DNA from: CAYNFR01 sp964616755
Lineage (GTDB): Bacteria; Bacteroidota; Bacteroidia; Chitinophagales; Saprospiraceae
Length of the DNA: 64,000 nt
Assembly (NCBI GenBank): GCA_964616755.1
Contig: CAZTSI010000003.1
Location: 1 to 64,000 of the forward strand
Direction: 5' to 3'
In this document: positions 18,299 to 24,979 of the stretch, in pieces
Position numbering within the stretch: position 1 is the stretch's first letter
How the letters are laid out: each line of letters starts with the position of its first letter
Program-made: the position numbers and the translations under genes
The notes under the pieces: generated by a model
What the model saw: the letters and a program-made list of their open reading frames with translations, nothing else
Told to the model about the DNA's origin: nothing
Database searches by the model: none

Positions 18299-18883
18299 AT
18301 GAAATTGAAGTCACTAACTGATCATCAGCTAATCAACAATTATCTCGCAGGAGACGAGAAATCTTTCGAAATACTACTAACAAGGCATAAAGAGAAGATC
18401 TATACTTCTATTTACCTTTTTGTCAAAGATCACGATTTAGCCGAAGACATATTTCAAGAGGTATTTATTAAGATTATTGACACTCTTCGCAAGGGTAAGT
18501 ATAATCATGAAGGAAAGTTTCTTCAGTGGGCGATGCGGATCTCTTATAACCTTTGTGTAGATTACTTCAGACGTGCTAAGCGTCGTACCAAAGTATCTCC
18601 TTCTGAGACATTCGACATTTTTGATGTTCTCGAACTTCAAGATGATAATATGGAGATGTCGATCATCAAAGATCAGACCTATCAAAAGATTAAGGACTTA
18701 GTGGACAAACTTCCCGAGGAGCAAAGAGAAGTGGTAGTGTTACGTCATTATGCAGATATGAGTTTTAAAGAAATTGCCTCGCTAACACGTGTTAGTATTA
18801 ACACGGCGTTAGGTCGTATGCGTTATGCATTAATCAATATGCGCAAGTTAGTAGAAGAGCATAACCTCCAGTTACAGGGATAA
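18299..18883 (+). CDS. ECF-type RNA polymerase sigma-70 factor
   Basis: A 194-residue sigma factor with region 2 at about residues 24-92 (AEDIFQEVFIKI, then FLQWAMRISYNLCVDYFRR) and region 4 at about 135-187 (LPEEQREVVVLRHYADMSFKEIASLTRVSINTALGRMRYAL). There is no neighbouring anti-sigma gene, which is the pattern of the conserved stand-alone ECF factors of Bacteroidota rather than of the FecI-like ones linked to SusC/D loci. It is a single-gene transcript: own promoter upstream, strong terminator downstream at 18907-18942. Confidence 0.9.
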   Translation: MKLKSLTDHQLINNYLAGDEKSFEILLTRHKEKIYTSIYLFVKDHDLAEDIFQEVFIKIIDTLRKGKYNHEGKFLQWAMRISYNLCVDYFRRAKRRTKVSPSETFDIFDVLELQDDNMEMSIIKDQTYQKIKDLVDKLPEEQREVVVLRHYADMSFKEIASLTRVSINTALGRMRYALINMRKLVEEHNLQLQG

Positions 18884-18906
18884 ATACTGGTAGTAATATA
18901 ATTTTC

Positions 18907-18942
18907 AAAAGGGAAAGCCGAGTGATTGGTCTTTCCCTTTTG
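18907..18942 (+). terminator. Rho-independent terminator of the sigma-factor gene
   Basis: An 11-bp perfect stem, AAAAGGGAAAG at 18907-18917 and CTTTCCCTTTT at 18931-18941, with a 13-base loop, 24 bp after the stop codon. The T-rich 3' arm completes the signal. Confidence 0.85.
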
Positions 18943-19667
18943 CATATCTAAGTTATCTATCAACAGCATTTTTGCGCTTGACATTTTCTTTCACAAAGTA
19001 GTGATTTCGATAGTTTAATGAGCTATTGTGCTGTGTTCAAGCTAAGAGCAAAATGATTGATCATGTCTTATTTTATGGTAAAATTGTTTTTTATTGTTTT
19101 CGCTGCTACAATTTGTCGGCATAGATCTAATACTTTCAAAGTTAATTGAACTAAAGTAAATACGCGTAGAGATATTTTGCTGTATTTCGTTTAGTAGAGC
19201 GCATCCAAAGGCTGTAGTCAAAAATAATGCTTTTCACATGGCCGCATAATTCTTTGGCGAAACATAATCCTTTGCACGAAATATTTAATCTATAACCAAA
19301 TCTTATAGTTTGTTCAGGAGTTTACATGTTAAGTGATTACTCTTGCTTTGTGCATTTTCGATGACATGTAATTATGCAGTAAAACAGAAACAGTAACTAG
19401 TGTAGTAGGCGATAAAAATGGAGATCCATTATTATAGCATGGCTATGGCAAAGGGAGAATATGAAGTGTAAAGTCTTATTTTGCAGCTATTCAAATCTGT
19501 AAGAGATTCTTATTTTATATATTCTCGATTTAATGTTTCGATCCATTGTCAAAACGGAATAGGGTTTTGTTTAAGTAATTTAGAGCCCCGAAAATTTATG
19601 ATATGCTCTTCTTCGATTAGGAAATTCTCCATTACCATAATTGCTTTAAAGTCATCCCTTTTTCAAT
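18943..19667. other. 725-bp intergenic region without a supported gene
   Basis: A+T-rich sequence between the sigma-factor terminator and the 3' end of the HD-domain gene. No open frame of convincing length or pattern was found on either strand; a frame at 19481-19675 (+) has no recognisable motif. Near 19405-19435 a short reading (VVGDKNGDPLL) recalls the start of a CarboxypepD_reg-like domain and is followed at once by a stop, so decayed gene remnants are possible but not shown. Confidence 0.5.
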
Positions 19668-20330
19668 TCAATTGATATTCCATTCTGCAAAAAACTGATC
19701 CAAGAAGTCTATCATAAATTGATGTCTCCTTGCAGCTTCTTTTCGGGCATATTCAGTGTGCATGTTTTCAGCTAGGTGGAGAAGTTTTTCATAAAAATGG
19801 TTTATGGACGTACTTTTTCCATTTGTATAGGCTTCTTTGTTTAGCTCTTTTCTTACAGGAATTTCAGCATCGTACAAAAGTTGCTTTTTATAACCACCAT
19901 AATGAAACGTTCGAGCAATACCGATTGCACCAAGGGCATCAAGACGATCCGCGTCTTGAACAATTTGCATTTCTAAGGAGGAAAAGGAAGCTAGATCAAA
20001 GCTGTTTTTGAAGGACATGTGGCGTATAATATTAACCACATGCGCGATATCTACTTTTCTAGCGCCGACTTTTTCTAAGAATTTCTGTGCTTTTCTTGGT
20101 CCAATGGTTTCATCGCCGTTGTAAAATTTTGGGTCAGCAATATCATGTAGTAATGCGGCTAACTGTGTAACAAGGGCATTTGCATTTTGCTCAAGTTGCA
20201 GGATGTTTAAGCTCATCTTCCAAACGCGCTGCACATGCTGCCAATCATGACCTGCCTCGGCATCCTTGAGCGTTTCCATTACAAATAGAACGGTTTGCTC
20301 AATGATATCCACTTGCTTATTTATAACCAT
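19668..20330 (-). CDS. HD-domain phosphohydrolase (YedJ/YpgQ-like)
   Basis: A 220-residue HD-superfamily metal-dependent phosphohydrolase: H28 in AGHDWQHVQRV, the H62-D63 pair in LLHDIAD and a distal Asp in VQDADRLDALG supply the metal site. The family acts on nucleotides or other phosphate esters in vitro; the physiological substrate is unknown. Its first codons overlap the end of the epimerase-fold gene by 10 bp, so it is the last gene of the sphingolipid-type operon (23668 to 19668). Whether it takes part in lipid metabolism or is only co-transcribed is open. Confidence 0.85.
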   Translation of the reverse strand: MVINKQVDIIEQTVLFVMETLKDAEAGHDWQHVQRVWKMSLNILQLEQNANALVTQLAALLHDIADPKFYNGDETIGPRKAQKFLEKVGARKVDIAHVVNIIRHMSFKNSFDLASFSSLEMQIVQDADRLDALGAIGIARTFHYGGYKKQLLYDAEIPVRKELNKEAYTNGKSTSINHFYEKLLHLAENMHTEYARKEAARRHQFMIDFLDQFFAEWNIN

Positions 20331-21319
20331 TCATTTTGTTTATACCATTTGACCGTTTCATGCAGTGCTTGTTCGAGAGAATATTGTGGCTCAAAATTAA
20401 AATCTCTCACCAATGGTGAAATATCGCAATCCCAGTTTTCGGCTTTCATTTTGGCGTATTGCTCATCGTTGAGGAGATTTTTATTAGTTTTAAATCTATT
20501 CAGCACATTGAGGAGTTGCACTACTACCCCGATTATGGGTAGCGGGATTCGAATAGCCCTTGTTTTTACACCTAGGGATTGGGCAATGTATCTTGTAAAA
20601 TTTTTCATTTTATGTATACGTCCATCTGATACAAAATAGCCCCGAGAATGGAGAGGGGAGAGGGTGGCATCTAAGGTGACACGCACTAAATCTTTTACAT
20701 AAACGAAGGTGTATTTTATATGAGGACTACCTACTATCGGCTCAATGCGGAATTTTTTTATTGTTTTGAATAATTCAAAGAGATCGCGTTCGCGAGGGCC
20801 AAAAACGGCGGTTGGACGAAGAATAATCCATGGCAGGCCAACGATGTTTTTTAGCGTTTGTTCGGCGCGTTGTTTGCTTTGGCCATAAGTGGTACGAGGA
20901 GAAGGTGGAGTCGATTCATCAACAAATCCTTCTGCCGTTTTGTCTGCACTTCCATATGCCTCTATACTAGAAATGAAAACAAACTTTTTTATTGGGTAGG
21001 TCAAACTAGCAGCTACCTTTGCTAGCCTTTGCGTATACTCTACATTTACGTTAAAATACCCAGCATTAGTATTGGATCTGGTAACACCAGCATTGTGAAT
21101 AATATAATCAAATCTCTCTTTTTCGAGTAATGCGCGTATGGCTTTTTCATTTTCAAAGTTTACGTCACAAAACTTGATCCTGGGATTAGTCAGAAATTCT
21201 AAATTACTGTTTGCTCTTACACCTGCGTACACCTGCAAATTTCTACCTAAAGCTTCATCAACGAGATGGCTACCTACAAAACCATTAGCACCTGTGATCA
21301 AGATTTTTTCAGTTGGCAT
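20321..21319 (-). CDS. NAD-dependent epimerase/dehydratase-fold protein, probable ceramide reductase
   Basis: A 332-residue extended SDR: ILITGANGFVGSHL at residues 5-18, the catalytic Ser in FVFISSIEAYGSA, the Y-x-x-x-K motif in TTYGQSKQRAEQ and PTAVFGPRERD. ATG 21319 puts the Rossmann motif at the N-terminus; a TTG three codons earlier is less likely. It lies directly after the GNAT-fold gene, which follows serine palmitoyltransferase. In the published bacterial ceramide pathway an epimerase/dehydratase-like protein (CerR) reduces the 3-keto group after N-acylation. Position and fold agree with that role; the assignment is inference, and a sugar-nucleotide epimerase is the alternative. Confidence 0.7.
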   Translation of the reverse strand: MPTEKILITGANGFVGSHLVDEALGRNLQVYAGVRANSNLEFLTNPRIKFCDVNFENEKAIRALLEKERFDYIIHNAGVTRSNTNAGYFNVNVEYTQRLAKVAASLTYPIKKFVFISSIEAYGSADKTAEGFVDESTPPSPRTTYGQSKQRAEQTLKNIVGLPWIILRPTAVFGPRERDLFELFKTIKKFRIEPIVGSPHIKYTFVYVKDLVRVTLDATLSPLHSRGYFVSDGRIHKMKNFTRYIAQSLGVKTRAIRIPLPIIGVVVQLLNVLNRFKTNKNLLNDEQYAKMKAENWDCDISPLVRDFNFEPQYSLEQALHETVKWYKQNEWL

Positions 21320-21336
21320 GAAGTGCAACCCTTGGT

Positions 21337-22467
21337 TTAAGAATGTAGTTCGTAGCGATAGATCCGATAAGTTTTATAAAGTTCGCTATTTAGCTTGAGG
21401 GCAGACGCGTTCATTTCTTCGTTATTCTCTAATACCCATGATACTTCGCCAGCTGTAACATTATACTTTCTGGCCGCAAGTATGTTTTTAGCAAAGAAGA
21501 TGGCCTCTATACCTTTCTTTCTGAACCCTTCGCTAACGCCGAGAGCCAATATGCGGACAAATTGTGTTTTATGTTTATGTGCGAGGAGTTTAAATATGTT
21601 GAACGGAAATAAACGACCCTTTTTAAAATTTTTGGTGATCTCGTTTATATCATTTAGCGTTATAGCGAACCCTATGGGCTGGCCTTCAAATTCGGCTATG
21701 AAGCACCAGTTTTCATTGACTAACATCTTCAAATTATCTGCAAGATGTTTGATTTCACTATCTGTCCACGGCACGAAACCCCAATTCTTCTTCCAAGCAT
21801 CATTATATACGGTTCTTATTTTGGCCACCTCATTATAGAAATCCTTTAAGTTGACATTTCTGAAGATAATTCCTTGTTGCGCGAGTCGCTCTTCTAGAGA
21901 TTGTGCCAGTCTGATCGATTTTTCTGATGCTTTCGCGGTATAAAGTATGTAGGCATAGAGATCCATGTCCTTTACCATACCATATTTTTCGAGTAATGTC
22001 TGATAATACGGGGCATTGTAGGTCATCATGATTTTTGGTGGTTCGTGAAAACCTTCAATCAAAATACCTGCTGTATCATTTGTACTTAGGTTTGTTGGGC
22101 CAATAACAGCGGTCAAGCCTTTTTTCTTGCACCAATCGGCAGCAGTGTCTAATAAGGCTTTAGCTACTTCATAATCGTTGATGACATCAAAAAAACCAAA
22201 AAAACCTACTTCAACATTATGATATTCGTTATAATTCTTATTGTGAATCGCTGATATTCTTCCGACTAATTTATCTCCATCGTAGGCTAAATAGCATTGA
22301 ACCTCGGCATGCTCAAAAAAGGGATTTTTTTTAGGGTTGAGCATATCCTTTTGCGCCATAAAAAGTTCAGGAACATAGTTTTTATCCCCAGCATAGAGTT
22401 CATGGGGAAAATCGATATATGCTTTTAATTCTTTTGACCCGTGTACAGGGACAATCTTAAACTTCAT
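21337..22467 (-). CDS. GNAT-fold acyltransferase, probable bacterial ceramide synthase
   Basis: A 376-residue protein with an N-acyltransferase fold. Landmarks are FPHELYAGDKNYVPEL near the start, NPFFEHAEV, VGRISAIHNKNY, the GFFGFFDVIND run, GPTNLSTNDTAGILIEGF, and the C-terminal ILALGVSEGFRKKGIEAIFF, where an acyl-CoA binding loop would lie. The start ATG 22467 overlaps the end of the serine palmitoyltransferase gene by 11 bp; an ATG nine codons earlier is possible but less natural. In Caulobacter and Bacteroides a GNAT-like protein (bCerS) acylates the 3-ketosphinganine made by Spt. The tight coupling to spt here supports the same role. I infer it from context and length, not from a tested motif. 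Confidence 0.7.
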   Translation of the reverse strand: MKFKIVPVHGSKELKAYIDFPHELYAGDKNYVPELFMAQKDMLNPKKNPFFEHAEVQCYLAYDGDKLVGRISAIHNKNYNEYHNVEVGFFGFFDVINDYEVAKALLDTAADWCKKKGLTAVIGPTNLSTNDTAGILIEGFHEPPKIMMTYNAPYYQTLLEKYGMVKDMDLYAYILYTAKASEKSIRLAQSLEERLAQQGIIFRNVNLKDFYNEVAKIRTVYNDAWKKNWGFVPWTDSEIKHLADNLKMLVNENWCFIAEFEGQPIGFAITLNDINEITKNFKKGRLFPFNIFKLLAHKHKTQFVRILALGVSEGFRKKGIEAIFFAKNILAARKYNVTAGEVSWVLENNEEMNASALKLNSELYKTYRIYRYELHS

Positions 22468-23668
22468 TGTATGCGTGCTCAGAAGATCCCTCAAATACTC
22501 CTACTTGTTTAGCCACCTTGGAAATTTTATCAATGCCTTCTTCGATTTGCGCGAAAGTATGAGTGGCCATTAGAGAATAGCGAAGTAGAGAAGATGAACT
22601 AGCTACGGCTGGTGACACAACGGGATTGACAAATACACCTTGTTCAAGCAGTATTTTAGTCATTTTGAAGGTTTTCCAATCATCGCGTATGAAAATTGGT
22701 ATGATAGGCGTCTCTGTATGTCCTGTATCAAAACCTGCTTCGAGTAACAATTTGTGTGCATATCGCGTGTTGGCCCAAAGTTTCTCTATACGTTCAGGTT
22801 CTGATTCCATAATGTCTAAAGCTGCAATAACACTCGCAGCATTCGCAGGGGCGATACTCGCGCTAAAGATTAAAGAACGTGCATTGTGCTTTAAGTAGTT
22901 GATCGTGCTATTATCGGCAGCAATAAATCCTCCTATACTAGCCAGTGACTTGCTAAAGGTACCCATGATAAGATCCACCTTATCGGTCAGTCCAAAATGA
23001 TCCGCTGTACCACGACCTAAACTTCCGAGGACACCAAGTCCGTGGGCATCATCAACCATGATATTGGCGTTGTACTTTTCGGCTAATTCAACCATTTGTG
23101 GCAGTTTAGCAATATCACCTTCCATGCTAAATACACCATCTACAGCGATCAATTTGATGCGATCTGGCTCGCATTTCTGTAGGATATTCTCTAGTGATGC
23201 CATGTCATTATGGCGATATTTTAGAACTTTGGAGAACGAAAGTCTTGCTCCATCGATGATACACGCATGATCCAATTCATCGATGATGATATAATCATGG
23301 CGCCCTGTCAAGGAAGAGATAACCCCCAAATTGACTTGAAATCCAGTGCTGAAAACTAATGCGCCTTCTTTGCCTACGAAGTTTGCTAGCCGACGCTCTA
23401 ATTCTATGTGAAGGTCAAGGGTGCCATTCAAGAATCTAGAACCCGCGCAACCTGAACCATACTTATCAATAGCTGCTTTAGAAGCTTCTTTAAGTTTTTT
23501 ATGGGTGGTTAGTCCTAGATAGCTGTTTGAGCCAAACATGAGAACATTTTTTCCTTTGATTTTTACGACAGTATCTTGTTCTGACTCGATTGTTCTGAAG
23601 TAAGGATAAAGTCCCATGTTCTCTATTTGTTGAGGGACATTATAGCTCTTCATTCTTTCCTTAAGCAT
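22457..23668 (-). CDS. spt: Serine palmitoyltransferase (PLP alpha-oxoamine synthase)
   Basis: A 403-residue PLP enzyme of the alpha-oxoamine synthase family, expected to condense serine with an acyl-CoA or acyl-ACP to 3-ketosphinganine, the first step of sphingolipid synthesis. It shows GSNSYLGLTTH at 46-56, GSGCAGSRFLNGT at 71-83, VDDAHGLG at 205-212 and the PLP lysine K240 in GTFSKSLASIGGF. The opening YNVPQQIENMGLYPYFR is characteristic of bacterial Spt and separates it from BioF and Kbl, as does the operon: the next two genes are ceramide-synthase- and reductase-like. A -7 element at 23701-23708 precedes it. An in-frame ATG five codons downstream is an alternative start. Confidence 0.87.
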   Translation of the reverse strand: MLKERMKSYNVPQQIENMGLYPYFRTIESEQDTVVKIKGKNVLMFGSNSYLGLTTHKKLKEASKAAIDKYGSGCAGSRFLNGTLDLHIELERRLANFVGKEGALVFSTGFQVNLGVISSLTGRHDYIIIDELDHACIIDGARLSFSKVLKYRHNDMASLENILQKCEPDRIKLIAVDGVFSMEGDIAKLPQMVELAEKYNANIMVDDAHGLGVLGSLGRGTADHFGLTDKVDLIMGTFSKSLASIGGFIAADNSTINYLKHNARSLIFSASIAPANAASVIAALDIMESEPERIEKLWANTRYAHKLLLEAGFDTGHTETPIIPIFIRDDWKTFKMTKILLEQGVFVNPVVSPAVASSSSLLRYSLMATHTFAQIEEGIDKISKVAKQVGVFEGSSEHAYNEV

Positions 23669-23700
23669 AAATGAGGGTTTATTCAGCGTTAGTTAGGGTG

Positions 23701-23708
23701 CAAATATA
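23701..23708 (-). promoter_or_regulatory. -7 element (TATATTTG) before the sphingolipid operon
   Basis: On the minus strand TATATTTG matches the TAnnTTTG consensus exactly, 32 bp before the ATG of the serine palmitoyltransferase gene, inside the 66-bp gap after the hydroxylase gene. No good -33 TTG lies at the expected spacing, so the operon may also receive read-through from upstream. Confidence 0.5.
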
Positions 23709-23734
23709 GTTAAAAGGCGATGTTTTAGCCTTGA

Positions 23735-24391
23735 TTAGGCATTTTTTATGGTATGCTTAGAATTTGATCTTTTATCTTCAAAATTAGAGTCAACGAGATA
23801 ATCCCACATTGGGCTACTTACCCCAAACCCTTTTTCGGGGTCGACATAATGATGCTTAAGATGATGAGTTTTGAGCACATTCCAAAATTTCCCTTTTACT
23901 TCTAAATGATGTATGGCGTAGTGAAACATGTCATACATTAAATATCCCAATAAAAAGGCACCAAAAAAGGGCCAAAACCCAGCACTCATGGGAAACAGAC
24001 GAAACAATAAAAAAAACAAACCTGCTAAGGGTAAACTTACAGAGGGCGGTAGCACAAGACGCAACCGATCGCACGGATAGTCATGGTGAACACCATGAAA
24101 AATGAAATGGATTTTTTTACCAAATTCCGTAGAAGGGTGATAATGAAAAACAAATCGGTGCAACATATATTCTGTCAGTGTCCAAATAAACAGCCCAAGG
24201 CACATCCACCCAAAAAAAGACAGTATACTTAGCTCATTTGACACCGCACCTCGGTAGAAAAAATAGCTAATGATTGGCAAAAAGGTAATCAAAGGTGCTG
24301 ACCAATGTACTTTTGATAGAAACTCCATCACTGAATTGTCAAACAGGCGTACCGATTCTTCTGCGTTTGAGACATATAGCTTTTTACTCAT
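23735..24391 (-). CDS. Fatty-acid 2-hydroxylase-like membrane di-iron enzyme
   Basis: A 218-residue membrane protein of the fatty-acid hydroxylase/sterol desaturase superfamily with about four helices. The histidine clusters that bind two irons are all present: EYMLHRFVFHYH, FHGVHHDYPCDRLRLVLPP, YDMFHYAIHHLE and THHLKHHYVDPEKGFGVSSP. The HGVHHDYP..RLV.PP and GFGVSSP..DY strings are those of eukaryotic and bacterial fatty-acid 2-hydroxylase (FA2H/FAH1), which hydroxylates the N-acyl chain of ceramides. It sits 66 bp upstream of serine palmitoyltransferase on the same strand, so a role in making 2-hydroxy-ceramides is likely. Its first base is the last base of the DUF4833 gene. Confidence 0.82.
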   Translation of the reverse strand: MSKKLYVSNAEESVRLFDNSVMEFLSKVHWSAPLITFLPIISYFFYRGAVSNELSILSFFGWMCLGLFIWTLTEYMLHRFVFHYHPSTEFGKKIHFIFHGVHHDYPCDRLRLVLPPSVSLPLAGLFFLLFRLFPMSAGFWPFFGAFLLGYLMYDMFHYAIHHLEVKGKFWNVLKTHHLKHHYVDPEKGFGVSSPMWDYLVDSNFEDKRSNSKHTIKNA

Positions 24392-24912
24392 TACTCTATC
24401 GTTATCTTGTTGTAAAAAGGTATATGCGTCTCTAACGTACGCCCAAAAAACTCAATAAACCGAACATCTGGGAATACGCCAAACTCATGTGCATATACAT
24501 AAATGTGATCTATAATGACCTGTTTGCCCTCAAAATTAGTGATGACATGGTGCCTACTGCGATCCGATTGGGTGATAAAAAAAACGAGCTGAGGATACGC
24601 TACGAAACTAAATCGAATCAGGTCGTGTGATATCCAGTCACTCTTATATCCATAAGCAAGCTGATTTTGTAGGTCATTGAGCTCTTGTACAATACCGTTC
24701 TCAGAATACTTAATCCAATAGGCGTGCATCGGTAGAGTCAAATTCACTAAACCATCAAGATTGCGGTTCAGCTGATAAACAATGGTGTCGGAATTTTGAT
24801 TGCGTTGGATATAAAAAAGGAGATTAGGGTCATTAGGTGGCACAGGATAGTCTGACGGAAGTCCGTTGGATCCAAAATCGACATAATTCTTTTTCTTTAA
24901 TTCCGATTGCAT
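24391..24912 (-). CDS. DUF4833 family protein
   Basis: A 173-residue protein with the DUF4833 pattern of Bacteroidota: NLLFYIQRNQNSDTIVYQLN, then PMHAYWIKYSENG, QELNDLQNQLAYGY, and a C-terminal half with HHVITNFEGKQVIIDHIYVY. No signal peptide is obvious with the chosen start. I use ATG 24912 because a consensus promoter overlaps the next in-frame ATG upstream (24933), which would therefore not be transcribed. It shares one base with the hydroxylase gene. The function is unknown; the linkage to lipid hydroxylation is worth noting. Confidence 0.78.
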   Translation of the reverse strand: MQSELKKKNYVDFGSNGLPSDYPVPPNDPNLLFYIQRNQNSDTIVYQLNRNLDGLVNLTLPMHAYWIKYSENGIVQELNDLQNQLAYGYKSDWISHDLIRFSFVAYPQLVFFITQSDRSRHHVITNFEGKQVIIDHIYVYAHEFGVFPDVRFIEFFGRTLETHIPFYNKITIE

Positions 24913-24930
24913 AACAGAGCGTCTTATGCA

Positions 24931-24961
24931 CAAAAATAATCCATAAAAACTTAGCCTTCAA
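24931..24961 (-). promoter_or_regulatory. Consensus Bacteroidota promoter for DUF4833-hydroxylase genes
   Basis: Read on the minus strand: TTG (24961-24959), exactly 20 bases, then TATTTTTG (24938-24931), a close match to the TTTG-N19/21-TAnnTTTG promoter. Transcription should start near 24925, which makes ATG 24912 the first usable start codon. Confidence 0.65.
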
Positions 24962-24979
24962 GACATTTTCGATTAAATC

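Noticed and set aside
19405..19470. Short reading VVGDKNGDPLL resembling a CarboxypepD_reg/TonB-receptor N-terminus
   Set aside because: Only about ten residues match the motif and a stop follows at once; too short to call a pseudogene.
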